Below are positions 9,730 through 21,135 of a stretch of 64,000 bases of DNA, piece after piece. The DNA lies in contig JAZGTN010000298.1 in NCBI GenBank assembly GCA_037783415.1, forward strand, positions 186,001 to 250,000, read 5' to 3'. Under the pieces are notes generated by a model. It did not search any database. It had not been told where the DNA came from and saw only the letters and a program-made list of their open reading frames with translations. The DNA is from Leptasterias polaris. Lineage: Eukaryota > Echinodermata > Asteroidea > Forcipulatida > Asteriidae. Numbering within the stretch: the stretch's first letter is position 1; every line of letters begins with the position of its first letter. The position numbers and the translations under genes were made by a program.

Positions 9730-10517
9730 CTGACTTTTTATTTGTGTAGTGTGCACAGGCAAGTCGATTGTGACATACAAGAATGGAGAGGCTATCACAA
9801 TTGTTTTTCATTGTTATTGGCTCAATGGGAAGTAAGTTTGAGCATTCCAAGAATCCAGTATACCATGGCAGATTATCGGCCGTGACTTATGGCTGAGGTT
9901 CTGCGTCCGAGGCTCACACGGCAACATCAAACCCCGTGCTAATTATTAGAACTTTGTTGTCTTTCATTTGTCAAGTCAGGGTTTCATTGTGGCAATGATA
10001 CTTTTAAAGGAAAATAACTACTCAAGAAGAAGCTCTAAAGAGATTAGACAAATAATACCACGGGTGAGCACAGGATTTTTTCCCCAGAATACCAACGTGA
10101 AATGGTTAAAAACTAATGATAGCATTAAACATATCTTTTTATCAAAACGAACATGTTTTTTTCAATGAGAATAACTATGGCAGGTAAATAAGAAAAACTT
10201 TTTAAAGGAATTTACTAGAAGCCTAACATCCTGTTACTTCGGCAACAGAGTAGATAAACATTAATGATAATTCAGGTGAAAGAACTATCTCTGGTTTGAC
10301 ATTCAAACAAATTGTTTCATTTCAAAGGTGGTATTTCTTCTCTCAATAAGTATAATAAGAGAAAAAAATTCTTTACCCTGCCGAAGTGTTACCAAATTTT
10401 CTGCTATTTTGTTTATGTAAAACTCATTGAATCCATGCATAACTTGAAACATGTTTATACAATTATTATTATAATCGTTATTCAAACTTTCATTATTAAA
10501 ATGAAGAGATGTACTCA

Positions 10518-11900
10518 CTATTGAGGTTTACGTAGCTTCATACTGCATGATGTGATGGGTTGAGGCCAGTCATACCATATAATGCCTCGTTTGCCACCAA
10601 GGTTCTGCTCATATTCACCATTTAAGTGAGACTTCACTGTACAGTCCTCGAACCACCAGGCTCCATGAGTTGTATCTGCACAATTCCCACCGTTATACTC
10701 ATCATTGTCTCTATCTGTTGTTGTGAACTTTTGATCTTTGCTGTCATTAAGAGAGTCATTTGCATTGCCCGATGAGTAACTGTCATAACTGAATTTATAT
10801 TGACTAACAGTAACACGTACTCCATCATACTCTACATACCCTGTTTTGCCATCTGATTCTAGATCCACCCTTAGATTGGTATAACCTGCTGAGGTCAGTT
10901 TGACTAAGTTATCATTGCCAAGCCAGAACTCTCCTGATCGGTCACCAAAACCAGTCTGGTATTCAGCCCAGTTGCGATAAAAGTCTACAGTGCCATCAAA
11001 CCGCCTCTGAAATACAATCCATCCCCCACCATCAGTCTCCATGTCACAGTACACCCTCAGACCTTGTGGGATTCCACTTGGGTAGATTGTGTATACTTTA
11101 CTCTCAGTGTAATCAGCATCAAAAAATGCCTTGCAGCTGCTCAGTTTAGGCAGAGGACTTGTTGGCTCAGGAGATGAGGGGTGAGTTGTTGGCTCAGGAG
11201 ATGAGGGGTGAGTTGTTGGCTCAGGAGATGAGGGGTGAGTTGTGGGCTCAGGAGACGAGGGGTGAGTTGTTGGCTCAGGAGATGAGGGGTGAGTTGTTGG
11301 CTCAGGGGACGAGGGTTGAGTTGTTGGCTCAGGGGATGAGGGTTGAGTTGGGGACTGAGTTTTAATATGGTGAGTTGTTGGTGCAATTGATGAGTAGAAC
11401 GATGTGAACTCCTTCACAGAGGATGTTTCATTTTCACAGTAGATCAGCTGACAGTTCACAAACCCATCGGGACATATGGTGTAAAACCCACTGTTCTCAA
11501 TCCCACCCTTACAACTTCTAAAGCATTTCAGCATTGTATCATTCTTTGATTGGAGAGCTGTTTTCTTATCTGTGTCAAAATACAAACTTTCTTGATCTTC
11601 AACAAAGTCTTCAGTGTGCTCCTTCCTTGTAGCATTGCTGAACTCACAAAACCCTCCACATTTGTAGAAGTTGAAAGACCTACAGTCTTTTTCCAAACCA
11701 CAATCTCGTCCGCAGATGACGTGATTGGCCACAGTTTTGTTCTTGTACACAAAGTTCTTGAGGGCCATGTTTTCAGCACTGAAGAACTGGTGTTCCAACT
11801 GACCACACTGACTTCCAAACCGCTCTGCCATCATCGATGGAAAAAAAACCCAAATCATCATGACACAGACGACATACTTGGAGAGAAGTTGCTTGATCAT
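10518..11900 (-). CDS. Secreted fibrinogen-related lectin with PAN domain and short mucin stalk
   Basis: 460 residues, one exon, duplication partner of 4328-6520. Its first 160 residues are nearly identical to that gene: signal peptide 1-25, PAN module 32-108, vestigial fibrinogen-start segment with SGFYTICPDGFVNC. The stalk (about 183-248) has only about eight units, and most carry SSPEP where the partner has SSTEP. The fibrinogen domain (about 250-460) has the Gly-Gly-Gly-Trp core, WLGNDN, DRDND calcium loop and HGAWWF. Between NLRVDL and FTTTDRDND it differs strongly from its partner although the flanking sequence hardly changes. It has the same in-frame stop before the ATG as the partner. 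Probably a soluble recognition lectin. Confidence 0.88.
   Translation of the reverse strand: MIKQLLSKYVVCVMMIWVFFPSMMAERFGSQCGQLEHQFFSAENMALKNFVYKNKTVANHVICGRDCGLEKDCRSFNFYKCGGFCEFSNATRKEHTEDFVEDQESLYFDTDKKTALQSKNDTMLKCFRSCKGGIENSGFYTICPDGFVNCQLIYCENETSSVKEFTSFYSSIAPTTHHIKTQSPTQPSSPEPTTQPSSPEPTTHPSSPEPTTHPSSPEPTTHPSSPEPTTHPSSPEPTTHPSSPEPTSPLPKLSSCKAFFDADYTESKVYTIYPSGIPQGLRVYCDMETDGGGWIVFQRRFDGTVDFYRNWAEYQTGFGDRSGEFWLGNDNLVKLTSAGYTNLRVDLESDGKTGYVEYDGVRVTVSQYKFSYDSYSSGNANDSLNDSKDQKFTTTDRDNDEYNGGNCADTTHGAWWFEDCTVKSHLNGEYEQNLGGKRGIIWYDWPQPITSCSMKLRKPQ
11160..11350 (-). repeat. 27-bp stalk minisatellite of the 460-residue FREP
   Basis: About seven or eight copies of a unit containing CTCAGGAGATGAGGGGTGAG. 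The AGGAGA variant (Pro instead of Thr in the protein) fills nearly every unit here and does not occur in the 730-residue gene, so the array has been homogenised locally. Confidence 0.85.
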
Positions 11901-12078
11901 ATTGAATTAGCAAGCTGCCAACTCTTAATGATTTCAGTTGAATTCTTTGACAAAAATACTGATGAACAGCAATTATATGTCTTCCAGTTTCGCAAACACT
12001 TCTATCAGACTGTGGCGCAGAATGAAGTTTTGTCTGGTGTACATCTCAGTTTTATGAAGTCGAAGAGGTGCAAAATGC

Positions 12079-12220
12079 ACTGATTGGTCCACCCCGATGT
12101 ACCTGTTAGCTGATTGGTTGATGTATAGCACTTCAAATTTCCATTTCTATTTAAGGTCATCTGTGATTGGCCATTTGGTTCGTCAGCTTTGCAACCAGGC
12201 AGTTCATTGGTCAATCACCC
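12079..12220 (-). promoter_or_regulatory. CCAAT-box cluster upstream of the 460-residue FREP
   Basis: Four ATTGG motifs (sense-strand CCAAT) about 180-315 bases before the ATG, in sequence homologous to 6660-6845. Two of the tandem motifs present in unit 1 are missing here. Confidence 0.4.
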
Positions 12221-12654
12221 ATGCATATATCCTGACACAGACCATGGAAGATGATGATAACTGTGGATCAACTCTTAATTTTTAATTTAGATCCATGTAT
12301 TATTTGCAGTAAACCAAAACCTTCATTTGATTGAATGCTAAACAACCTAGTTTTTCTTTCATACAACGCTTAATTGCTGTTCTTAATCTCAAGCATTACT
12401 GAGTCAGGAAATATCAACAGAGTTTCTATTTTGTTGTTCCAGCTTCTTTGTTCAGCCCAATAATAGCATGATGTTGTTTTCAATATCTCAAGGTACCTGA
12501 GAAAGGCGGGCAATTATTACAGTACATTATTATTATTATTATCTTTATCATTTTTATGATTATCTACTTCTCATAATGAAACCAAGGATGCCTCATAAGT
12601 GAACTTAATCACTGTAGCTCGCAAGCCTGAGGACACCTGTAAACAAGGGTGCTT

Positions 12655-12906
12655 GCTATGTGAACCAGAAACACCAGGGTTAACCCCTACTCTTCCACGA
12701 TAAGAGTTCTGGGTTCTTTTACGAGCACTACCAATCCTAGTACATGGGACCTACCGCTTAATGTCTCATCCAAAAGACAAAGCAATTATGGTAAAGTATC
12801 TTGCTCAAGGTCACAAGTGCCACAGCAGGGACTCAAACCCACACTCTGCTGATCAGAAACACCAGAACTTGAGTCTGGTGCTCTTAACCGCTCGGCAGAC
12901 AACACT
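12655..12906 (-). repeat. tRNA-Leu-derived SINE, fuller copy
   Basis: Minus strand: GAGCGGTTAAGAGCACCAGA, then the anticodon-arm sequence CCAGACTCAAGTTCTGG, which matches tRNA-Leu(CAA). A B-box-like GGGTTTGAGTCCC, the GTCCTTGAGCAAGATAC-type core and a tail with TACTAGGATTGGTAG follow. Confidence 0.7.
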
Positions 12907-12999
12907 CCTCAATGTATTCCCCAATGAAGAGTTTGTAAATTATGCTTGGTATGTTATCATATACTCCAACCCCCAATCCCCCATCATCTGCCATTAGTT

Positions 13000-13033
13000 T
13001 GTAGTATTATATATATATATATATATTTTTTTA
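13000..13033. repeat. TA microsatellite
   Basis: ATATATATATATATATATAT followed by T-rich sequence. The unit 1 partner at 7601-7620 has only a short version. Confidence 0.7.
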
Positions 13034-13619
13034 CTGCCAAAGCGGGAAAACAATAAAAAGAAGGAAATGGGAAATTAGTTTCTAAACAGGTGTTTAAAGT
13101 GTTGATTATTGAAGAGTGGGACCAAGAAGGGGGAGATTGAGAAAGGGAGAAGGAGAGAAGAAGACCTAGAAGGGGACGGGTGCCAGGGTCAACATGAGCT
13201 CCAATCATATCAAGGCAGAATGTTCTTCTCAGCCCCTCTCTAACGATAAATTCTAGGTTTCCCCAATGATTTGCCATCCACATATTGACTGCTTCGAGTA
13301 CTACAGTTAAAACAACAACTCCCCAAGTGATCCCCAGAACACTATTTTCCTGATGCGAAGTCGATGGAAAATAGAACAGTCCGGGGATAAAAAGCTGTCA
13401 ATGTTTGTTTTTATAAAATCCCATACTATACACTACAATAGATGTGTAGGTACCAAGAAGCTGCTGTTGCTACATGTATAGTACACTGGTTTCTACGAAT
13501 ATGTATCTCAGACATAGATAGTTGTCAATTTGATTGGTGAGGGGCAACAAAGAAGAAAATTTAAGATGGACAAATCTCAGGGAAGCTGAAGGTAGGAATT
13601 GACACTCCTCTCAAAACAG

Positions 13620-13692
13620 GCTAGATTTTTTTATTAATTTTTTTGTTGTAAAGCGCATTGGGCTTTTTGGAAATGCGCTTAATAAATCTTTC

Positions 13693-13725
<33 letters not shown>

Positions 13726-13727
13726 GG
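13620..13727 (+). mobile_element. LINE 3' end with AAT microsatellite tail
   Basis: GTAAAGCGCATTGGGC, then ATGCGCTTAATAAATC, then about ten AAT units. 'GTAAAGCGC...GCGCTNNATAAAT' plus a TAA/AAT run is the common 3' end of CR1/L2-like LINEs. No coding part remains. Confidence 0.55.
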
Positions 13728-14156
13728 TAGGATGGAGAGAAAACATTCACCGGGCCGAGAGTTCTAAAGAGATGCAGTTTGTTAGAGAAGTAACCTTTGT
13801 ATTTTTTTTCCCTGTAATTGGTTGGCCTAATTTATCATTGTACGGTGGCTCATTATTACCCCAACCACTAATCTGTTAGTCAAAAAACCTGTAAACATGT
13901 CTGCTTGGTGGTCTGTGATTGGTCCTAGGGTCCTCGCATCTGAGAGGAACCTCTTTTGATTGGCCGAATAAAATAAATATCTCCCGAAAGTTTCAGTATT
14001 TTGTTAGAAAACAGACCTTATTTACTAGACAAGTTTTAATCTCAATTGTCTGGCAAGTAATGTTTATGTTCATTGGGCTGTTATTAATGTGGCAATTAGA
14101 TGGAAAGATATGTAGTATGATTGGAATAAATGAAGGGACTTTAGTAGAGTAAATTA

Positions 14157-14375
14157 TTGTGTCTTCTAATGACCCAGTGTAATTTCTTGTGTAGTCTAAT
14201 GACCCTAAGTAATTTATTGTGTCTTCTAATGACCAAGAGTCATTTCCTGTGTCTTCTAATGACCCGTAGTAATTTCTTTTGTTCTCTAATGACCCTGAGT
14301 ACTTTCTTGTGTCTTCTAATGACCTAGAGTAATTTATTGTGTCTTCAAATAACTCAAGGTCATTTCTTGCCATGG
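14157..14375. repeat. 30-bp minisatellite, about seven units
   Basis: Repeats of GTGTCTTCTAATGACCC plus AGTAATTTCTT, each about 30 bases with several substitutions. Because the unit is a multiple of three, a minus-strand frame (13993-14373) stays open and reads as a 10-residue repeat (GSLEDTRNY-like). I read this as a by-product of the repeat. Confidence 0.8.
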
Positions 14376-15830
14376 CTCATGGAGCTACTTGCTGTGGCTC
14401 TTGGAGCTAGCTAGGCTTGTACCCGAGGCAAGAGGTAGCTGCAGCTGGAAACTTATGAACATGTGGGAGAGGGGGGGGGGGGGTCCATAATGCTGAGTAC
14501 CTTTTGCAAGCTACACCTAGCTGTTCAAATCGCCTGTTTAATTCAGAACCCAAATTAGATAGTCAATACTTATGAAGACCACTTTTGTGATAGTAGCAAT
14601 GCAATTGTCTACATTTAAAGTGTTGAGAAAAACTTTGGAAAAAAATGAAAAAAGTAAAAGCCGTGGTTTATCGCAACCCTCAGGAGGATGGAGGGTTACA
14701 ATTTCACCTACTTTTGGCTTTGCTAATTTAGTAGTACTAGTAGTAAGTTTATCGCCTTTGGATTTATCATACTTTTTGGGGACTTTTTAGCCCCATGACA
14801 GGGCTTTACATAGTATTAGGCATTATTAAAATAAAAACATGTTTAGCGTCCTGACTGTTTAAAAAAAGGAAGGAGGAGGGCCTTTTTTATTATTTTTTAT
14901 TTTTATTTTTTTCAAAAATGGCTGCCCAACTTATTTTTCAAGACAATTGGCCGGGCTATTTTTCAAGATGGTTGCCAGCTTTTTCGGTGTGTTTTTCCGG
15001 TGTGCTTTTCCGGTGTGCTAAAGTCTAAAAATCTAATCTTATTATTAAAAAAAAATAAAAAATTTGTCAGAGATAGTTAAAATTCATTATTTTCTTTTTT
15101 TCGTAAAAAAAACACACACACAAAAAAAGGACGCGGCCTCTAAAAACGAAGTAGGTGGGGATGCTTAACATGTTTTTGGGGTGTTTTTTTGCCATGATGG
15201 TCATGATGAAATGGGCTTGAAATGCTGTAGTTTTGGGGAATAAATTTAACAATTAGTTCAAAACTTGAAAACAATGAAAACATAATTTGGGCTTTCAATA
15301 ATTTTCTCGTGATTCCAATGACTGATTGAGCTTAAAATTTCACAGGTTTGTTATTTCATGTATATGTTCGATCACATAACATGGGGATCGACTCTGGTCT
15401 TTGACATTACCAATGGTAGCCGTGTGCCTCAACTGTCTGAATACCATCTATGATCTTTTTCCCTTTAAATTAAGTTATCAGAAGTCATAACAAGACAGTG
15501 GTCAAGTTTGTAGCAGTTGTTCTATAGTAAACAAGAGTAGTTACTGTCATAAAAACAATGCAACCTCCCACACCTCATTCTCAGTATTTACAAGTTTATG
15601 CAAAAAATAAAATCAATAAATGGGCATGTTTACCATTTTAATACCCATATCAGAGATCTGTTTGTAGATACAATGGGACTTCAGAGGACAAATAAATTAA
15701 CCAAATTTTTATTGCCCGGACAGAAATCGCCGAAAACCAAAGCCAGACTCATGTTCCGCCCATTCAAAAGAAAAATAAATAATGCTTAAGCATTGTTTAG
15801 AAGGATGTACTCACTATTGAGGTTTACGTA
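14376..15830. other. Noncoding, no gene seen
   Basis: Contains a G run near 14468, a duplicated TTTTCCGGTGTGCT at about 14990-15018, and A/T-rich runs. Short open frames here have no recognisable domain. Confidence 0.5.
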
Positions 15831-15833
15831 GTT

Positions 15834-16235
15834 TCATACTGCATGATGTAATGGGTTGAGTCCATTCATACCATTCTGCCCATATTCACCATTTAAGTGA
15901 GACTTCACTGTTTGGCAGTCTCCAAACCACCAGGCTCCATGAGTTTGTTCTGCACAATTCTCACCATTATCGTTGTCATCCTTTGTTTTAAATTGATAAT
16001 TATTGTTGTCATTAAGACAGTCAGCTGCGTCCCCACTTATTTTATTGCTGTAACTGAATGTATATTCACTACCAGTAACACGTACTCCATCATACTCTAC
16101 ATACCCTGTTTTGCCATCTGATTCAAGAACCACCCTTAGATTGGTATAACCTGCTGAGGTCAGTTTGACTAAGTTATCATCCAGAACTCTCCTGATGGGT
16201 CACCAGTCTGGTATTCAGTCCAGTTAGCGAGTGCC
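15834..16235 (-). pseudogene. FREP pseudogene, C-terminal fibrinogen half
   Basis: Minus-strand remnant of a fibrinogen domain close to those of 10518-11900 and 17098-18210, with VEYDGVRVTGSEYTFSYS, a damaged calcium loop (DDNDN), HGAWWF and SHLNGEYGQN still readable. It has a 7-base deletion near 16180 (TGCCAAG missing inside the WLGNDN codons), a 6-base deletion near 16205, and a deletion removing LGGKRGI near the end. Homology stops at about 16235, so signal peptide, PAN domain and stalk are absent. The FTTKDRDND counterpart is FKTKDDNDN here. Confidence 0.85.
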
Positions 16236-16299
16236 CCTACCAAACCGACATCATTACCTTGTGGTGATGTGTCAGTTACAACCACTCCAGTATATCCAT

Positions 16300-17090
16300 A
16301 GAAGTACAAGCGGTTTCCAATTTTCGATTAAAAACTGTTTGATACAAATTTATTGGGGTGACAAGTGTGTGCATCTAGAATTGTAGTGTGTCTTGCAGAG
16401 TGATATTGATCGATAGAACATGTTTGATAGACAATTTGTGACCTTGCAGAAAATTGCAATAAATAGATAAATAAATCAATATAAGCACATGGTATAATAA
16501 GTCAGGACCATTTTAACAAGCATCAAGTCGATGTTCGCAGGGATTTTAAATCACTCGAGCGTCTGTCTTTTTGACTTAAATCTCTTTCTGTTGTAATGTT
16601 CTTTTGTTTTAAAGATTTTGAGTAGCATATTTAGGTGAAGAAGTACCCCCCCCCCCCTCCCACCCTCCCAAAGCCATCACTTTATTAACATGTCCCTTGT
16701 CAAAAGAAAAATACATCATAGACTTTAGGGCCTTATGATTGATAATTTGGTTTTTGTAAATAAAGAAATAATCTCCCAAAAGTCCTCACTTCATGTATTT
16801 ACTGCCCCTCTTTGATGAATTGGATTAAATAGATTAATAGATTTTAAGGCAGCTTATATACTGAAGCAACAAACACAGTATTGTCAAACAGTGTATCAAT
16901 TTTGAAGCAACTGAGGTTCCTTAAAACCATCACATCTAAAAGTAAGAATGGGGTTCCAATACCCCCCACCCCCCAACCCCACCCCCCACCCCCCCCCCCC
17001 CCCAAACAAATATATATATATTAGCAGAGGCACAAGTAAAAGAAAATAACTGTCATAAGAAAATATTTAGTTAGGATAGTTAAGGATGTA
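16300..17090. other. Noncoding, low-complexity tracts
   Basis: C runs at 16648-16657 and 16962-17003 and a short TA run at 17010. Nothing gene-like. It lies between the pseudogene and the 3' end of the next FREP gene. Confidence 0.5.
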
Positions 17091-17097
17091 CTCACTA

Positions 17098-18210
17098 TTA
17101 AGGTTGACGTAGTTTCATACTGCATGATGTGATGGGTTGAGGCCAGTCATACCATTTAATGCCTCGTTTGCCACCAAGGTTCTGCTCATATTCACCATTC
17201 AAGTGAGACTTCACTGTGCAGTCCTCGAACCACCAGGCTCCATGAGTTGTATCTGCACAATTCCCACTTTCATTATCATTGTCTCTATCCTTTGTTGTGA
17301 ACTTATAACCATTGCTATCACCCAGAGAGTCATGAGTAGTGCCACCTATTGTATTGCTGTAACTGAGTGTATATTCACTACCAATAATGTGTACTCCATC
17401 ATACTCTACATACCCTGTTTTGCCATCTGATTCTAAATCCACCCTTAGATTGGTATAACCTGCTGAGGTCAGTTTGACTAAGTTATCATTGCCAAGCCAG
17501 AACTCTCCTGATGGGTCACCAAAACCAGTCTGGTATTCAGCCCAGTTCTGATAAAAGTCTAGAGTGCCATCAATCCGCCTCTGAAATACAATCCATCCCC
17601 CACCATCAGTCTCCATGTCACAGTACACCCTCATCAGACCTTGTGAGATTCCATCTGGGTAGATTGTGTATACTTTACTGTCAGTGTAACCAGCATCCAG
17701 AAATGCCTTACAGCTGCTGAGTTTAGGCAGAGGGCTTTGAGTTGTAAAGAAGGGAGTGGTTGGATCAATGGTGAAATGACCTGCATCCAAAAGTTCTCTA
17801 CAACTGTTGAAGAGAGTGAGAGAGTTATCAGCCACTGAGTAGATGGGTGTGTCCTCATCTGCATCAAAGTATACACTCCCTTGATCTTCAAGGAGGTCTT
17901 GAGGATGCTCAGCTCTCGTTGCATTATTCAGCTCACAGAGTTTCTTACATTCATAGAAGTTGAAAGACTTACAGTCCTCATCCATGCTGCAATCTCGTCC
18001 ACAGATGACATGATTAAGTGTGGTTTTTGTCTTGTACTCAGAATTCTTGAGAACTCTGTTTTCTGCACCAAACAATTGTTTTGTCGGTGAACATGTACCA
18101 CAGCTCCCTCTATCAAGTCCAAAGCTCTTCACAGATATTATATTCACCAATGACAGTATGAAAATAACATTCAACTGAAAAACACAGATCCCCAAAATCC
18201 GGCGAATCAT
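17098..18210 (-). CDS. Secreted fibrinogen-related lectin with PAN domain, no mucin repeats
   Basis: 370 residues from the ATG at 18210; an in-frame ATG at 18234 would add eight. I chose the inner start because its MIRRILG aligns with the MIKQILS start of the first two genes. Signal peptide about 1-28. The PAN module has CGRDCSMDEDCKSFNFYECK, matching genes near 26, 39 and 57 kb. A short segment SCRELLDAGHFTI resembles a fibrinogen-domain start. The stalk is reduced to TTPFFTTQSP. The fibrinogen domain (about 161-370) matches the first two genes nearly word for word (DRDND, HGAWWFEDC, CSMKLRQP). So the N-terminal and C-terminal halves belong to different subfamilies: a natural recombinant. 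Confidence 0.88.
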   Translation of the reverse strand: MIRRILGICVFQLNVIFILSLVNIISVKSFGLDRGSCGTCSPTKQLFGAENRVLKNSEYKTKTTLNHVICGRDCSMDEDCKSFNFYECKKLCELNNATRAEHPQDLLEDQGSVYFDADEDTPIYSVADNSLTLFNSCRELLDAGHFTIDPTTPFFTTQSPLPKLSSCKAFLDAGYTDSKVYTIYPDGISQGLMRVYCDMETDGGGWIVFQRRIDGTLDFYQNWAEYQTGFGDPSGEFWLGNDNLVKLTSAGYTNLRVDLESDGKTGYVEYDGVHIIGSEYTLSYSNTIGGTTHDSLGDSNGYKFTTKDRDNDNESGNCADTTHGAWWFEDCTVKSHLNGEYEQNLGGKRGIKWYDWPQPITSCSMKLRQP

Positions 18211-18439
18211 CTTAAAGTTTGCAACTTCACACATCTTTATTCACAATTTTTGTCACTTCAAACATCAGATGGTGCTAAGTAAAGAAGGTGCGGATGATTT
18301 TCAGAGGCAGTTAAGAGTTGTCTTATGCATCACTACAGGGCAGAGCATGCTGAAGAAGTAAATGATAGCTGTGGTTCAAATGAGCTTGGCTTTGTTTTGC
18401 AAACCACAGACTATTTTACCACTGAATGATGATAACAAA

Positions 18440-18475
18440 AACCTAACTCTTGATTGGTTGAGTATTAATTCAAAT
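18440..18475 (-). promoter_or_regulatory. CCAAT-box region upstream of the stalkless FREP
   Basis: CTTGATTGGTTGAGTATTAA places a sense-strand CCAAT box about 240 bases before the ATG. The same sequence recurs at 20492 without a gene. Confidence 0.35.
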
Positions 18476-18499
18476 GAATAAACATGAGCACAAATTTAC

Positions 18500-20440
18500 A
18501 TATCAGTTGGAAATTGACTGGTAAGAAGAAACCTTGCATAAAGCTGTTACGGCTTTAAACAAATATATAACTTGTTGAAATTCTTTTTTAAATAAAGAAT
18601 TGCCTGTAACAAGCTTATTTTTACAGAGTGTCAATTAATTGTTGAAAGTTTAATCATGTATTTGTTGGTGCGTGGATTTTGTTTAATCTTTCAAAGGAAT
18701 AGATTACAAAATCAATTGACACCCTTTCTGTCAGTATTGGAATGACCTTTCTTTTTTTTTCTATCTAGAAAAGGCAAGGCCAGAATAAAATTAAAATCTT
18801 CAATTAAACACTGTTGATTCTCTAGTTACAAACTTTACAATTGAATACGGATTTAGTGCCAGAAATGTAATCTTTTCATCAGCTTACACAAATCTTTGCC
18901 CACGAGTCTCATAATTATTTGTTGGTCAAAAATAACCTCTGTTTGCTTTAGTCTCGTTGACGCAGAAACAGGACAATTTCAACATCATGGTATTCAAGAG
19001 TTGACCAAGCCTTTTCTGATTTCATTGTTAATTTTTTTAAAATGATTAATGTACTTATCTTTAAGGAAACTGTACGGAAGTTGAACAAACTGAAAATATG
19101 AAATAGCTCATTGAGGACATAAAAGATTGCAATAAATAGTTGTGGCAGAATTCGGCACACATGACCTATTTAAAGCACATTTTCTGTTTTTTTTCTCAAA
19201 GGCCATAAAAGCTTTTTGATGTTTGTTTCTTCTTTTCATTCTAAACAGCCTGTACCTAAAAGTGTGTAAATACCTTTAAATGTTTTTATTTTGTTTTTGT
19301 TTACTGCTGAAGAATACCCATTCTCACTGCCTCATTCAAAGTTACAAGATATCAAATAGTACAGATAGTTCCCAAAGGATGCCATCTCTACGGGCAAATT
19401 GCATTTTGGCTTGCATGCGTGTCGAGCGCCCAAAAAACTTACGCAGCCACATTGTTCACTAGCCAATCGTGCAATAAGTTTTGTGAAATGTGTGCATGCT
19501 GCATGTCGTTCTCACACCAAATGCATGACTGTGTGTTCCAAATTGCGGGTAAAGATGGCCGATATAAGTTATGTTGCAACCTATCTGTAACAACTGAGCT
19601 ATAATTCAACCTGTCATGTGGACACTTTGCCATCTTTCATGTAAAGCAGGCAGTGATTCAGGCATATTACTACCCCCTCCCCCTTCCCCCCAAAAATGGT
19701 GATCTGTAGCAAGATTAGGGATATGTGCTTTGAGATAGTGCAAGTTTAAAGTTACAAAAGGAAAAAGATGGGACCACTTGGATCAGGATTTGTGCCTGTA
19801 AAGGTTTGTACACAAAATTTACTTCTCAAGTGATTAACCACAAGGGAAGCTGACTGGGTAAAAATGATTTTATAATTTTCAGGTCAACCTTTTGCATAGC
19901 ACACTAATTTAACAATTGATATTGATTCTTATTACTGATGGTTACAAATATCAACATATTTAACTCAAAAATAAAATTGTCAATCATCCAAAATTCTGAT
20001 GATCACTGATGTCAATGTAAAGTTGCCCTGATAAATGTTGTTAGTAGGTGTTAGAGACATTTTTGTCAACAAAAGTTTTCCAATAAAAAAAATCAGCTTG
20101 ATGATCTGTTGTGAAGGTGTGGACAATCGTCTCAGTGATGCCATTCAGTTACAGAAACAGAACATTTGAAAAGCTCCAGAATTCCCAACTTGATGTCCTT
20201 ATACACTGGAAACCGTGAAGAGTTGACTAGTAGTCCTGCCTCCATTTAACTTTTTGTTTTTTTTGACACCACAGACTAGTGTGGGATTTGAGGCATTGCA
20301 TGGTTTAGGTATCAATATATATTTGGTTTGCGGTAACACCATGTGTATATCTACTTGCTAGGTAGATTTTGTTCTTTGAGAACCTGTCTTGCTTCTTTAT
20401 TCCACTGCGGCAAGTAGATTTTGGAATTATTTCTGAAAAG
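18500..20440. other. Noncoding, no gene seen
   Basis: Several overlapping short frames at 19280-19640 on both strands lack any recognisable domain. No repeat family recognised. Confidence 0.45.
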
Positions 20441-20585
20441 GAATGTCCTGCTAATTGGTCCGCCTTTGGTTGTTGATAACAACACCCCATGTCTTGATTG
20501 GTTGAAAATTAATCCAGATGAATATTCATGAGACTAATTAATATGTGATTGGGAAGTCAACAGGTAAGCAGTAACTGTCCACTAG
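20440..20585 (-). promoter_or_regulatory. Orphan copy of a FREP-type 5' flank
   Basis: CTTGATTGGTTGAAAATTAA and a following stretch up to GGTAAGCAGTAACTG parallel 18450-18535, upstream of the stalkless FREP gene. It also holds the palindrome ATGAATATTCAT, found upstream of the FREP genes near 27 and 39 kb. No FREP coding sequence follows within 2 kb on the minus strand, so the gene it served may have been lost. Confidence 0.4.
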
Positions 20586-20944
20586 TAGAAAATAAAGCAT
20601 GGCTTGTATTAAGCCTACTTTTACCCCCAAAAATTGATTCAACAGAGAGCTTGAATTGTTGTAAAGCAAAACCATATTCGTTGGTAAAGTGTATTTTTTG
20701 TTGTTAAGCTATCAAAGGGATTCATTTATTAACAATGTTTTGCCACCAAATTGTCTTTCAATAATGTAAAAAAATAAAAAATGGTTTTTGTTGTTGTCTA
20801 ACCTGGCTTATTTCCACAAGGGCCACAATGAATGTCAAATCTCACAACAGTCTGTGAGCAGACTGCCCTCAATCATGAGTGAGTATTATTTGTAAGTGGG
20901 TTTGTAAATACTGACGATGCTCCAGATACAATTGTATACACATG

Positions 20945-21135
20945 GCATGCTCTAGTGTTTCTGATCAGCAGAGTGTGGGTTCAAGTCCAGGTCTTGACTC
21001 TTGTGTCCTTATTAGAAAAACACTTAACCAATTTTGCCGCGTCCTTCGGATGGGACAGAAAGCCATAGGTCCTGTTTGTTATGTAATGCACATAAAACAA
21101 CCCAGTAACATGGGGCATGTACAAAATTGGATTTT
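20945..21135 (+). repeat. tRNA-Leu-type SINE, 5'-truncated
   Basis: Starts within the anticodon region (CTCTAGTGTTTCTGATCAGC), has a B box GGTTCAAGTCC, and the core GTCCTTCGGATGGGAC. Same family as 12655-12906 but on the other strand. Confidence 0.65.

Larger units (their letters stand above)
8098..13497. repeat. Tandem segmental duplication, unit 2
   Basis: Direct repeat of 1735-8098, joined head to tail at 8098. It is shorter mainly because its gene has fewer stalk repeats and it lacks the 475-bp MITE. See unit 1 for the shared order of elements. Confidence 0.85.

Noticed and set aside
13993..14373. 126-codon frame with a 10-residue repeat
   Set aside because: Explained by the 30-bp minisatellite; the units vary at the DNA level without protecting the protein, and there is no signal peptide or domain.
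19280..19640. Overlapping short frames on both strands
   Set aside because: About 60-65 codons each, no recognisable domain, and mutually exclusive frames.
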